Assembly (NCBI GenBank): GCA_019137255.1 | Contig: WPDH01000143.1 | Coordinates: 62,001 to 126,000 of the forward strand | Origin: Corinectria fuckeliana | Taxonomy: Eukaryota > Ascomycota > Sordariomycetes > Hypocreales > Nectriaceae | Direction: 5' to 3' | Length of the DNA stretch: 64,000 nt | In this document: one piece after another, positions 32,838 to 44,568 of the stretch | How the letters are laid out: every line of letters begins with the position of its first letter | How positions within the stretch are numbered: the stretch's first letter is position 1 | Made by a program: the position numbers and the translations under genes | The notes under the pieces: model-generated | What the model was told of the DNA's origin: nothing | Seen by the model: the letters and a program-made list of their open reading frames with translations, nothing else | Database searches by the model: none

Positions 32838-34148
32838 TTACGAGTTGCACTCGAAACCCTCGTGTTCGTGCAGGTTCTCACAATGCCAAACGTCAAAAAC
32901 CTCATCCTCTCCATCTCTCCGCACGGAATAGTTCTCCACAGTGATGTTGTTGCACCCGCCAGCAGCAAGACTGCACTGGAACCACCCGCTGGCGTTGACG
33001 TCCGAGGCGGTCGTCCCCGTGACGTCCTTCCAGACGATGTCTGAGAAGTGGAACGTTGACGAGTTACAGTCCTTGCCCGAGTCGCCAGAGTAGTTCTCGC
33101 ACTGCCAGGCAAAAAAAGGTTTCTGGCGGACGAGGTCCAGCGTGAGGTTTTGCATGACGATGTTGCGGGCGTACCCCAAGCCACCGCCGCCTCCGTTGGG
33201 CGGGTACCCATTCCGGTTTCCAGACCACGTCTTCAAGTAGCAGGCGTGCACCGTGTTGTGAACCGTCACGTCACGCACGATGAAGTTCTCGATGTGCTCG
33301 AACCTCCCTTCATACTGCGCCAGGGACCCTATCGCAATGCCCGCGCCGCCCCAGCACTCGAGGCCGTCGATATATACGTTGCTCGAGTTCCCCTTGAGCG
33401 CGATGCAGTCGTCTCCATTAGTCACGCTCCAGCGCCTGAATGTGATGTTATCCGACCACATGGTGTCAACGCCGTCGGTGTTGAGCGTGCTGTGCGAGCT
33501 GTTGGACGTACTGTTGACATAAATGTCCTCGAACTCGACGTTCTTCGAGTAGCTGACAGTCATGGTCCACATCTGGCTCTGGATATAGCGCAATCTCTTG
33601 ACGAGGGAGTTGGTGAAGGTGCGGTAATTGATGTTCATAGGCCGATGAGGTAGATTGCCTCGCCCCTTGGCCCAGTCGTACCACACTTGGCCGTTGCCGT
33701 CCAACGTGCCCACGCCATGGCCATCCCAGTGGATGTTGTCGCCGCCAAAGAACCAGACTGTGCTCTGATTCTGGAAGCCGATGGGCATAGAAACGGAAAG
33801 CCAGTAGTCGATGTCCTGGCTCCACAGCAGGCGGCCGTAGTGTTCGATAACGACATCGTCCAGTTCTGTCGTGTTCATAGTTGTCTCGATGTTGTAGACC
33901 GGCCCAGGGAAGACCACGATGCTCTTGGAACGGCACTCATTGTTGAGGGCATCTTCGATGGCTGGTGCATCGTTTTCGCCGTCTGGGTCAGGGGTAAGAT
34001 AGCACAAGTGTCTCCCCTGGCTCTTCGCCTGCGCCTTCCAGTGGTCAAGATCAGGGACGTTACTGTCTCTATGATGTAGTATCAATGGTTGTTCGAGCGC
34101 CAGCGCAGACGCGGCAAGGAGCAAAGCGGCAACGCCCAAGGCTAACAT
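32838..34148 (-). CDS. GH28 exo-acting pectinase (exopolygalacturonase / rhamnohydrolase type)
   Basis: A single exon of 436 residues from ATG 34148. A signal peptide (MLALGVAALLLAASALA) shows it is secreted. The right-handed beta-helix GH28 signatures are NTDGVDTM (catalytic Asp), NGDDCIALKG (the two Asp residues) and KTWSG in place of the endo-type R-I-K. At the third motif the protein has WGGAGIAIGSLAQY, so the usual catalytic-site His of the G-H-G block is absent. That pattern is known for exo-acting branches of GH28, including rhamnogalacturonan rhamnohydrolases, rather than endopolygalacturonases. Many N-glycosylation sequons (NST, NSS, NIT) fit an extracellular enzyme. It removes terminal sugar residues from pectin during plant cell wall breakdown. 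The linkage preference is inferred. Confidence 0.88.
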   Translation of the reverse strand: MLALGVAALLLAASALALEQPLILHHRDSNVPDLDHWKAQAKSQGRHLCYLTPDPDGENDAPAIEDALNNECRSKSIVVFPGPVYNIETTMNTTELDDVVIEHYGRLLWSQDIDYWLSVSMPIGFQNQSTVWFFGGDNIHWDGHGVGTLDGNGQVWYDWAKGRGNLPHRPMNINYRTFTNSLVKRLRYIQSQMWTMTVSYSKNVEFEDIYVNSTSNSSHSTLNTDGVDTMWSDNITFRRWSVTNGDDCIALKGNSSNVYIDGLECWGGAGIAIGSLAQYEGRFEHIENFIVRDVTVHNTVHACYLKTWSGNRNGYPPNGGGGGLGYARNIVMQNLTLDLVRQKPFFAWQCENYSGDSGKDCNSSTFHFSDIVWKDVTGTTASDVNASGWFQCSLAAGGCNNITVENYSVRRDGEDEVFDVWHCENLHEHEGFECNS

Positions 34149-36621
34149 CGTAAAGGAGCTTTTGCTGTGCTAGAAACTTAAGCTTGTAGGAGCAGTTTGG
34201 TTCCTAGTCCTGCATTTAACTTGTATTATGGGGAGTTGATTTACCTTTTATATTATCCAACTTCTTCATCGCTCTCCCCGCACTGCATTGACGCCGGGCC
34301 GAAAACACGGACACGAGTCCTAGCACTAACGTGTTCTCGTCGTGTGATTGGCATTCACAAGGTCAGCCGCTTGAAGTCATATATTTCCAACGAATTACAT
34401 GCGTCCGGACATCAGGATACGACCCTGCCGTGCACCAACCCCCGCCTAACCGTGGCAGGATCTGCACCAATGCATCCCGTGTGACACAGCACACGTTAAT
34501 ATATCCAGGATTTTAATGAAGAGAATAGTGTCTCATAGATAGAGCTCTCGGCTTGACTAATGGTGTTACGCCCGGAAACGCACGTGCCTGTCGACCTACT
34601 GCATCTCCCATAACCAACCACACCATAGAGCGGGTAGCCAAACTAATACCGACATCTCCCGACGTTCCCTGTAGTGCTTAGTTGGGCGATGCCTGACTTT
34701 GAAGCAATGTATGGCGCTGTATCTTTATGCTACGATGATAAGCAAGTATTGTAGATCTCAACTCCATGATACAGATCTCCGGAATATCGATGCGCTATAA
34801 ATAAGCTTATATAATGATCGTTTGTGTATGGGCACTCACTCTTTAGCCGCGCCTTAAACTTTGGGCGCATCTGGTTCTACTCAGCCTAAAGAGGATATAG
34901 CGTCAAGCCACACAGGGCCGGATCTCATGTCGCATTTTAGGTCAGACTTCCCTGCCGGAAAACCTCGTATCCGGTCAATTACTGACTCATGCCCCGCAGG
35001 ATAACCTGATTCTAAAGGATCGTCATGTCGATCATCGTCGCGATCTTCTCCCCTTGTGCCATCGATTGTATTGTACAAGATGCCTACCTTGGCATGTCAT
35101 GTCTGCACCAAATTTTGTCCATTTCTCTCCTCCCCGCTTAATATTTACTTTAGGCTAATCCTTAGCTCTAAAGAACTGGCGAAAGGTAAATACATTTTGT
35201 AGTGTGCCTTTACGTGATTTTCTTCATGGTAATTCAACAGGCTATCGTGGTAATCCAGTGGTAGATGCTGCGCTGCTGAGCTGGGCCTTCTCTCATACTT
35301 TATCGTGGTGCTGCTGTGGCTCTTTACTATTCTCGTTATAGCGAATTGGGCCCCTCACTTCTGGATCGAGCATGTACACATTTTCCACTGACCCAAGTCT
35401 TCTATAGCCTTGGACAAGAATGGTCAGACAACGTATAAGATCTGAATCCAGTGGCTGGTGTAGGATAAGTACAGAATCTACAAATCCCTTGAGTGTGCGG
35501 AGGATCGGGCGCGGTATAAGCCCCTTTTATCACCGCAGACTTTGAGTGAGCCTGGTGTACCGTTTTTCACGATTGGTCGAATATCCTTACAGTGACCCGC
35601 GTCCGATCCTCCGCACACTCAAAGGGACATGCCAATAGATGTAACTGCGCCTCTAGGCCCTATATTGAGTGGCTAAATCGTTGTCCTACCAGGTTTGACT
35701 AATATTTCCGGTATCGGATGATTCTCCCTTGGCAAGCCTGGAAATCTCTCCTCCACAAAGGTTTCCTCACTGTAAGGAAACGTGGTAGCGTGGCACCCTT
35801 GTCTTAGCTTGCGTGGGATTCCATCCCTGTTACTAAGGATTAGCAAGGACATGTTTTTCTCACGGTGAGAATTTCGCTATATTCTCATCCCTGCTGCTGC
35901 GGTATTCTCCACCCTTCGTGAACCCACCCGTCCTTGAGGTCCTAGTGTGCCAGCTCTTGTCCTGTCCCATGCTCTAAGCAACCAAAGTACTTCTCTACAT
36001 GGCTTTGCAGGATATGGAGCTGAAAAGTTCATTGGGTCATATACGAGTAGGTATGGGATGGAACATTTGCTGTAGGGAACTCAGGTGCCCAAAGTGAGGA
36101 CGAATATTGCCGATGACCGCCGAACTAGTCTCACCGTGCTGATTGAAGGCGCCGAGGCACACACCCAATCTGGCTAATGCAGAGTTCCGACCCATACCCG
36201 CATGATGGCTGGGCTTGGTCACTACTAACCTTGCGCCAAGAGTCATCTCTGTATGCGCTCCGAGGCCTAAGTGATTAGGATGAGACGCGGGACTGATCAT
36301 CTTATCAATCGAGCATCTTATCAATCAGCTTTTTGTATTCATGTGCAGGCGCCAGGTGGACTTGGTGGGGTGCTTCCAGCTGGCTCTAACAAGGGTCCAG
36401 TGGATAAAAGATTGCTGGGATTTTACACAATAGTGGATGCCAGCGTAGTTGGGGAACAGAACTTGGCCGAGCACGGCCTTGGCAAATTTATCTGATTATG
36501 AAAAGGATGAGATAGGCCCCATCGCCTTGACGCCTTCTTCCCTGATGCTGCTTTTTCCCTCCACCAAATCCCTTTCTACGCCCAAGCCTCTCGGTCATTG
36601 CAGCCGTTGCGACTTGATATA
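34149..36621. other. Long gene-free stretch
   Basis: About 2.5 kb with no supported gene. It contains the small inverted-repeat element at 35486-35626 (annotated separately), and near 36298-36325 a short direct duplication of CATCTTATCAATC. Small frames at 34197-34516 and 36037-36495 have no coding features. Confidence 0.45.
35486..35626. mobile_element. MITE-like inverted-repeat element, 141 bp
   Basis: Terminal inverted repeats of about 30 bp: left arm from 35486 reads CCCTTGAGTGTGCGGAGGAT and on to CGGGCGCGG; right arm (35596-35626) is its reverse complement with one extra T near the end (CCCTTTGAG...) and one G/A change. About 80 bp of unrelated sequence lie between. The size and structure fit a miniature non-autonomous DNA transposon. 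No clear target-site duplication can be read at the edges. Confidence 0.65.
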
Positions 36622-38572
36622 ATGGCTGGTACTGACTCTTCGCCAACTGCAGACGTGGCTGTTGTCACACCTGTACACTCCGAGTCCGACGAAAAGGGTA
36701 TACCAGACATCAGCAGCCGTCCCGCAGAGTCTGACAAGCTCAAAGATTTCCCCTTGTCCTGGAAGCTTACCGCTCTTATTTGTGGTGTCGCCCTCTCTTG
36801 GGGCTCGTCGTTATCAGAAAACACCCTCGGGCCGCTCAAGAGCACGTTGAAAAAGGAGCTGGAAATATCGAATACCAAGGTAAGCACCCGACATGCTTCT
36901 CACAAGACGAGAACCCGAGACTAAACCTGCTTCTTCTGCCTAGTATGGAGCTATATCCTCCGCGACTTCACTCGTGAATACAATCCTCCCCGTCATCGGC
37001 GGATACGGCCTCGACCATTATGGCGTTGAGTGGTAAGCTCCTTCTACTGCTCCGTTTCGAGACAAGGCAAGAAGGGAGTTTGAGTCTTCATGCCGCCTTA
37101 TGAACTTGGCTGACTTTGCCGCTGGGAATAGGGGATCGATTGCTTGCTCGATTGCCATCTTGATCGGCGCTGTAGTATCGGCGGCTGGCTCGAACCAAGA
37201 CTCGTTCGGTCTCGTCTTGGGCGGTCGAGTCATCATGGGCTTTGGCAGCACCGTGATTGAGACTTGCACATCCAAGGTTAGCGCTAGTGGGAAGAAGTAT
37301 TATCTCGCACAACCAAACTGACATGGACTCTGTAGATCCTAGCACATTGGTTCCAGCACAGGGGGCTTGGTCTCGTATACGGCTTAGATCTGGCGATTGG
37401 TACGTCTCAAGTAGCGTGGTTCACAACCTGCACGTAAAATGCATGTGCTGATGTTCCTTCCTGGACTGTAGGCAAACTCATCGTTCTTATCGCCAAGGCC
37501 ACTGCGGTTCCGATGCGGGACGCCTCCGCGTTCTGGGGCTGGGCGCTGTGGATTCCGGCCATCATCTGCTTTGCCAACCTACTGCAGAACATATTCTACG
37601 TCTGGTGGGTGCAGAGCCGGCCAGAATGGACGCGGATGCCCACAGGTCAGCGACTGGCTCAAGAGGCGCGCCGGCGTCAGGCCTTGCAAGCTGAGAGCGA
37701 AGGCGTTTTGACTATCAGTAGTGGAAGTGCTCGTCGGTTCACTTTCATCCCCGACTGGAGAGTTCTCACTCGTGTGCCACGCTTCTTCTGGCTAGTGGTG
37801 TGCTCCCAGATTCTGCAGGCCGGTGTGGTTGGCGGCTTCAACGGCCTCAACGCCGACATCATCACGGAAACTCGGGGCTCTACCGAGCAGATCGCTGGCT
37901 ACACGTCAGCCGTTCAGCAGGTCATCCCCGTCGTCTGCGCCCCCATGATCGGTAGCTTTTTCGACTTTTTCGGTTTCAGGATGGTGTTTGTCAGTCTGAC
38001 ATCTGCCATCTGGATCTTGGTGTATTGCCTCATTGGTTTCAGTCACACTAATGCCCTGGGCGCCATGGTCATTGCATCTGTGGCATCAACCATGAATGCT
38101 CTTCCATTCTTGGCCTCCATTCCTTTGATGGTCCCGAGTCAAGTTGAACTGGGACTTGTCTTTGGCATCTGGAAGGTGTTTAACAACAGCGGAAGTGTCA
38201 TTGTTGACATGATTGCAGGCAGGCTGCAAGACATTACCCCAGGGGGCACATATGAGCGCGTCATTGCTTTCTTCGTGGCACTAAAAGCTCTGGAGTTCTG
38301 TCTGGGCCTCTTTTATGGTATGCTTGATAGAAGGTATGTCGGACTGTGCAGAGCCACCGCCAGGTATCTACTCTTACTAATGAGCCCTCTATAGATATCT
38401 TGGAGGCATTCTCTCCATCAGCGAGAAGAAGCGTATGGAACTCGAACAGGAAGGCAAGCTCGGGGATCCCATCGGGCGCAAACCTGCAAAGTCGTTTACC
38501 ATTGTAGGACTCACTCTAGGCGCCTGCTTGATCATCATTGCTTGGGTTCTTTTCATTCGCTATTCGCTATAG
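36622..38572 (+). CDS. Major facilitator superfamily transporter (MFSD1-like)
   Basis: Six exons (36622-36879, 36944-37032, 37132-37276, 37336-37399, 37472-38333, 38395-38572) give 531 residues. After an acidic cytosolic N-terminus the helices begin LTALICGVALSWGSSLSENT, followed by YGAISSATSLVNTILPVIGG, the MFS loop LGGRVIMGFGSTVIETCTSK and HWFQHRGLGLVYGLDLAIGK. The second half has SSGSARRFTFIPDWRVLTRV as the central loop, then six further helices and a short C-terminal hydrophobic end. This pattern fits the MFSD1-like group, whose animal member exports dipeptides from lysosomes; fungal members are poorly studied and may be vacuolar. All introns are GT-AG, one unusually long at 99 bp. Convergent with the acyltransferase gene. 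Confidence 0.8.
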
Positions 38573-38734
38573 AACGTGGTCGTGGTGGTGATGTCGGTTA
38601 CCTGACTGCATTGTACAGACTGCACCGCAAGTCTTCCGCAACTCTCTTTGAAATGACTAGTCAATATACTATCTATATTATACGGGGGAGACATTTGATC
38701 ACGAACGGTGCCGAGTCCCATGTACCTGCATATT

Positions 38735-40355
38735 CTACTTGGTATTTACAATAAGCTGGTTCTCAAACCACCTCGCAAACTTGACCGTAGGGATATCTAC
38801 AGCCCGCCAGAAAATATCAGCAGCCCAGAAAACTGACGGAATGCATAAAAACATGCTTAACGCAAACCCGGAAATGTAGTTGTTCCCCTCAACACCAGTC
38901 ATATCCCAAGCCCACTTCTCCCATTGATACCCAATCATATGCATAACAGGTCCGTGTACAAGGTACAGAGCATACGAGATCTTGCCCAAGTACTGGGTAA
39001 ACGCCGAGTTGTAAAACGCCTTCCAGAAATCAGAGTTGGAGACTGCGAGAGCAAAGGTGATACAGCCAACGCTTTGCCACGGCCGGTATGGCTCTGAGTT
39101 CCACCATGTTGGGACCCAGGTAGAGAGGTAGACGTAGCCGGGTGTGGTATCCGCACCAGCATCCGGGTAAGACATGAGGTAGAGTCCTAAAATGCTCATG
39201 CAGTTCCAATATACAGCCTGGAAGTGCTTGAAGGAGTTGCGTTTTGTTGGGCCTGCAGGAGTGGAGACGTGGGCGCCGCGGTAAAGATCCCACTCTGCGA
39301 GGGCCATACCAGACAAGAACATGATAAGCTCCCATTTCGAATGTCGGTATGAAAGAAGCGAGACTAGGAAAATGGTGGCGTATCGCCAAACCATCCTTAG
39401 ACGCGCAGTGCCAAGCAAGACAAGAAAAAGATAAAGAGAGCACCGGTATTCGATGGGAATGGTCCATAGATGAGGGTGATACACTTGGAGACCAATTAGA
39501 AACCTCCAGCCTATAACGAGACGGAAATTGACACTTACAGTTGTGCGCAAATGGCCGATCCCAGCCAAACACGTGAACCATCCTCAGCATGGTCCAATAA
39601 TAGTCTGTCCATTGATCCCAAGCGCTCTCGAGCTGAGGAGGGTGAGACTCCAGGACGAACCTGAAGTAGGTTCTATCCGCAGCAAATTCCCGGGTATGTT
39701 CGTAGACGCCGAGTCGAACGCAGCAGACAACAAGAAAAGTAGCAATGGCAGTGGGGACATAAAGACGAATGAGCCGGCGAAAAACACTTGAACTCAAGGT
39801 ATTTAATAGTTCATGACCGTTTTGGCTCCGAATCAGCTTGAGCGGGCGGTAAGAGAGAGCGTATCCGGAAATGAGGAAGAAGATGGTTACGGAGACAGGG
39901 CCCTGATACCACAAACGCAAGATGGGTATTTTTAAAATGTCGTAATTGCTATTGTTACCGCCCCAGGCAAAGCCGACATCGAAGGCTGTGTAAGTATAGT
40001 GACAGAAGAAGACAAAGAGAGCCGCCAGGCCTCGCATGCCGTCCAGGTACGCCGTAGGGCTCAGTTTTGTTGGTTTTGGGTGCAAATGTCGACCTTGGAG
40101 GTAGCTGGGCACCAAGAACCAGCCGAGGCGCATTAAAGGGCGGGAGAGTAAGGAGTGGGTGAAGGCGATCGGGGACGAGAGATTGTACGTGGCCCATTTT
40201 GAAACGTCTGCGGGCAGATGTCGCTCGAATAATGAGTCGGCGCCATGGGGATTTAAAGAATGTCGTTTTCCGAGAAGGCCAATGTTCTCCTCTAGAGCTT
40301 GGTCGAGAAGATCAATCTCCTTTATGCCTGGGGATTGCTGAGCTGAGACAGTCAT
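38735..40355 (-). CDS. Acyltransferase 3 family membrane protein
   Basis: Two exons (40355-39539, 39483-38735) give 521 residues; start at ATG 40355 (MTVSAQQSPG). The acyltransferase-3 domain begins LSPTAYLDGMRGLAALFVFF with the invariant FFCHY histidine on helix 1, then GPVSVTIFFLISGYALSYRPL and FRRLIRLYVPTAIATF. Later come HLWTIPIEYRCSLYLFL, the hallmark W-x-I-x-x-E block, and YLGKISYALYLVHGPVMH at helix 9-10. About ten membrane helices are expected. Members of this family (OafA/NolL/YrhL in bacteria) transfer acetyl or other acyl groups to sugars or lipids across a membrane; the fungal substrate is unknown, with cell-surface polysaccharide a reasonable guess. Confidence 0.88.
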
Positions 40356-41262
40356 GGCCTGGAGCAAGCGCGATGAGCGATCAGGCTCTCAATTAGTGTT
40401 GATCAATCTCCGTGATGGTATGCTCAGATTGTGTCGCCGTGGAGCTTGCCTGGCGGATTCAGAGATGGTGGGGGAACGAACGCGGGTCAATGACGCAAAA
40501 AGAATGTCGTGTCAAAAGGTCATGAAGAAGCAAGGACAAGGAGAGGTTCGGCTTTCGGCTGTGAGCCTGCGCACGACAGCATTGACGGTGTTTTATGGAT
40601 GATTGAAATCAACAGCGCCGGCCAAAATGCAGGGGCTGAACAGCCAGCAGTACATACCGACAGGGCGCAGCTTAACTGAGGTGCTACATACTTTAAAGGA
40701 GACGTATCCTTGATCCTATTGAAACGTAAGCTGGTAAGGGAGAGGTGGGGGCGTTGAGCCTGTTTGTTCTTGGCATCATCTTACATGCGTAGTTTAAACA
40801 TTTTCCAAGGCGGAGCGGCGTTTCCATCAATCGGCTTCAGTCTACTTGAAACTTGTTTCAGTTGAGGGTTCTTTGGTAGGATCCGTGCAATCCGCTTTTT
40901 CAACCACCCGGAAAGCTCATGGTTGCAATCGTCCAATACCCTTGCTGCCGATTGTGCCGGGAACCAAACGCCCTAGTAAATCATTAAATTTCCCACCTTC
41001 GATACTCTCCGACTCTACTTCGTACTATTTATGACTCTATAGCGCTCATGTTATCATAGTCATCCGGCACTGCGCGTCTAACCCTGTTGTTTTCCACGTC
41101 CATGGCTGATTTTCCAAACATTTTCTGGCAACATATGGACATGGCTGACCAATCTCTCCGTCTTTCTACGCATTTCAACATGCAAACCCCTTGTGAAATC
41201 GGCTGATCAGTGTATAATCGAGTAGTATTTACAGGAATATAGACTATATACAGATCCGTCTA
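40356..41262. other. Intergenic, no gene seen
   Basis: About 900 bp between the acyltransferase start and the 3' end of the GH5 gene. The only frames are short and lack coding character. Confidence 0.4.
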
Positions 41263-42601
41263 TTAAACGAGAAAGTCCTGGACAGCCGACAGATAGTTCT
41301 TGTAGGCAATTCCAGTAGAGGGCTCCATGCTGAAAATGTAGTCATCCCACCAGGGTCCGGCAGCCCACCACAAGAAACCAACCCACACATCCGAGTTATC
41401 CTGAAGATGCTGCAGTTCGCCCTTGATGGCAGTCTGGCACACGTCGTTGCTCCCACCAGCAGTCTCGCCAAGAATTCCTATCTTGCCGTTTTCTTTGAGC
41501 CAGGCCGTAGCAGCTTCCAGTCGAGTCGCGCCGATGGTGCTGTCCACACAAGTCTCAGATGTACCAGATCCATCCGAGTCAAGGTATTGATGCATTTCGT
41601 AGATCAGCTTGTCTTGGGGGTCGGTCAAGTCCACGAGAGAGTCTCCGTTTCCGCTCGACACCCAAGTCCAAGCACCAGTATAAGAATTGCCCTCAACAAA
41701 GATGTATTGCGAAGTAGCACCAGCCCCACGGATTGCAGTGATGGCAGCCTGGTTCAGCTCAGCCACCAACGAGTTCTCCATATCGTGATACTCGTTGTTA
41801 GTATCGAAAACAACCAGCTCATTGTCAGCAAACTTGGTGGCAAGTGTCGTCCAGAAGGAACCGAAAGCATCAACATCGGTAATGATGTCAGAGTAGTATC
41901 GGCCGTAGTTGTGAGGGTCCAGGATAGCATAAGCACCCTTGCCGGTGATGTGAGTCACAACCTTATTGATACCGTCAAAATAATCGCTGTTGAGTGAGCC
42001 GGTCAACTTGTCCGGAACCATACGCTCCATCAGGAAACCAATGCGAAAGGCGTTCATGCCAGCGTCAAACAGGATCTAAATGGTCAGCTGCGTGGACATG
42101 TTGACGACCGGGACTCTAAATAATACTCACATCGATGGCACTGGTGTTCGGGAAGGTGTAGTCAGTGCCTTCAGTACCTGGAATGTTGCCGGTTCCGAAT
42201 TCAGCACCGGATTCATTGATGCCGGTGAACAAAAACCCGCTTGAAGAACCTTTGGTTGCTTTTGAGGATGCAGCCGAGGACGTTGGCGTGGATGCTCCGG
42301 AAGATGCCACTGGAGATGCAACAGCAGCCGCCGTGGAAGTTTCGGCGCGAGACGGCGAAGAGACGGCCGGAGTTGCGTCGAGCGATGCAGAGGATGCCAC
42401 TGAAGGAACGACAACAGGTACAACCGGGGTCGGTGTGGAAGATGCCACTGGGGTTTCCACTGGGGTTTCCAAAGGAGTGTTGGTTGGTTTGGCCGACGAA
42501 GTTTGGTCAACAGCTTCGACAGGAGTGCTGGTGCGTGGCTTGCAAGGGCGACATACTGCCAGAGATGCGCCAGCGACGACCAGAAGGAATGAGGGCCGCA
42601 T
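41263..42601 (-). CDS. GH5 endo-beta-1,4-glucanase (cellulase)
   Basis: Two exons (42601-42131, 42075-41263; intron gtgag...tttag) give 427 residues. A signal peptide (MRPSFLLVVAGASLAVC) is followed by about 100 residues of Ser/Thr/Pro/Val/Ala-rich linker, but no carbohydrate-binding module precedes it. The catalytic domain begins FLFTGINESGAEFGTGNIPG. FDTNNEYHDMEN contains the acid/base Glu in the N-E-x form seen in GH5 subfamily 5 endoglucanases, SQYIFVEGNSYTGAWTWVSS follows, and GILGETAGG carries the nucleophile Glu. It cleaves internal beta-1,4-glucan bonds in cellulose outside the cell. A linker with no module at its end is unusual: either the module was lost or the region is simply a glycosylated N-terminal extension. 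Confidence 0.92.
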
Positions 42602-44568
42602 AATGAATAAAAGAATGAGCGTATAAGTGAAGCAGAGAAGCGAATAGCGGTTGACGGACAAAGAAAGAAATTGCTCGATCAACGAGACTGAAAGAATGGA
42701 GTGGCTGGAGGAATGAGACGGAAGACATTTGGGCAATTCATGTTAGAATATATACACAAGTGTCGCGCGCTTACCTTACGTGAATCCGCCCACATTACGG
42801 TAAGCTGTGCCGATTAACTGGGCCGACAAACCCCTGGGTTCATTGATCTGAAACGACTAGGTGGTGTAGTCGCGCGCAGGCATCTCAAGGACACTATACA
42901 AATGCTAACACTAACAGCGGCGATGAGGGAATAGTGAGTGACTAGCTGAAGGTTAAGATTTATAGTGAAACCTGTTAAGGGGTAGGCCACCCGGAACTGT
43001 TGATGCCAGACGAGCCATTAGATAAGAACGGATGATTGAGATTATGAGTACCATGCCGTGAGCCATCTCGCCGCTTAGTGATAACTAGTAAACTTTTATT
43101 AAAAGCAGTGGAAGCACAGTAGAGCACCTGCTAGAGACTTGGATGCTCACTGAGTAGCATTGCACTTAAGCACTGGTTGTTATGGGAGGGAACACGGCTC
43201 ACAGCAACCATCTCACGCAAGCAGTCTCTGCAGTAGAAATAAATAAAAAATTGCAGAGTCGGGAAGGCAATGTAGAGGTACTTATCATTATATTAGCAAT
43301 GAGTGTCGGGATATCGCTACAGGAGCTTCTCCTCGACTACGCATTCATAACTTATCACCCCACATCAGGTCAGGAGAGGCACCTCATCCAAGAACATGAT
43401 CCCTTGGAATCAAAGGCTTACGACAGCACGCCAGATTCCTTGAACCAAGAATAGCCACTCTTACTAGAGCCCTAGCTCAGATCCAGAGCTGCGATAGCGC
43501 TGTCATATAACTTGATTGAATGAGTGCTTCACGCGTGCAGCCGTAGGGTAGGTTGGCCGCTTTAAAGTACCAATAGAACATTGAGCTCCCAGTCTATTCT
43601 TCTGACTGAGTTTGAGCGGATGCAGGTTTGTCTCTACCTGCCCCGAACTCCTCAATTCACTCGCGACTTATAGTCACAGGTGTTTGAGACATATTGGCGT
43701 AGACTTTGGGAAGCCTGGGTCAGTTCAACCTCGGCAAAGTTCGAAGCTGCGAGTTGGCGAGACAGTGGCAAGGACGAACAGGGGTACGAGTGTGTTTGGT
43801 GTCTGGCTCGCCAAGCGGGTCAATATTAGCGAGACTTGGAGATGGGGATGACATTAACGTGACTGGTGGAGAAATATCATGGGGCGGGTTGTCGTCATGT
43901 TTCTTCCCAATATCCACCCAGTCAATTTGCTGTCGTAGGTCGTCCTGTATATTTTCTGGCAAGGAAAGGAGAAGTTTTGGGTTTCCAAACAGTGCTTAGA
44001 TGCTGCTCTGACCCCGCGGAGACTTCTCCTTTTGCTATGTTCCGTTTGTATATGTGGCGCTAAGTCGCGAGTGCTTCTGAACGGAGACACGTTCTGACGT
44101 CTCGAGAAGCACTACAGCGCCAGCCTTGTGATGGCGTCGCCGCCCAATCCGCACAGGCGCGAAGCATGCCCAACCCAGTCCAAATCCACAGCCAATCGAT
44201 CCCACTCTGTGTTGTCCGCCACTCAGCAGACACATTGATCTCACTGCAGATGCAGCCCCCGCGTGACCAAAGGCAATAGAGAGAATTACCCCTCACGTCC
44301 ATTTCCCGTGTCTCGGGTGTCATGTTGCCATCATCAAAGTTTCCATCTAGTGCGAAAATGGATTGCGCTGACGTTGGGAGTGCAAACTCTGATATCGCGG
44401 GATTGGGGGTACGTGAGGCTCTCAGTACCTTGCCACAGATGCTCGGGATGTTGAAACTAAGACGCAGCAGATTGTCCTTTCCTTCGTGATTCAAGGAGGC
44501 TTGTCCTTTGTCCTCTCGCTCTGGTCCACATCCATAGAGATGAGGCTGGGCGAGAGTGAGCTTGGGAC
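42602..44568. other. Gene-free accessory region
   Basis: About 2 kb with no supported gene. A 177-codon minus-strand frame at 44060-44593 (MGRRRQTHGPKLTLAQ...) and a plus-strand 97-codon frame at 43706-43999 show no domain, and their codon pattern is not protein-like. Confidence 0.4.
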
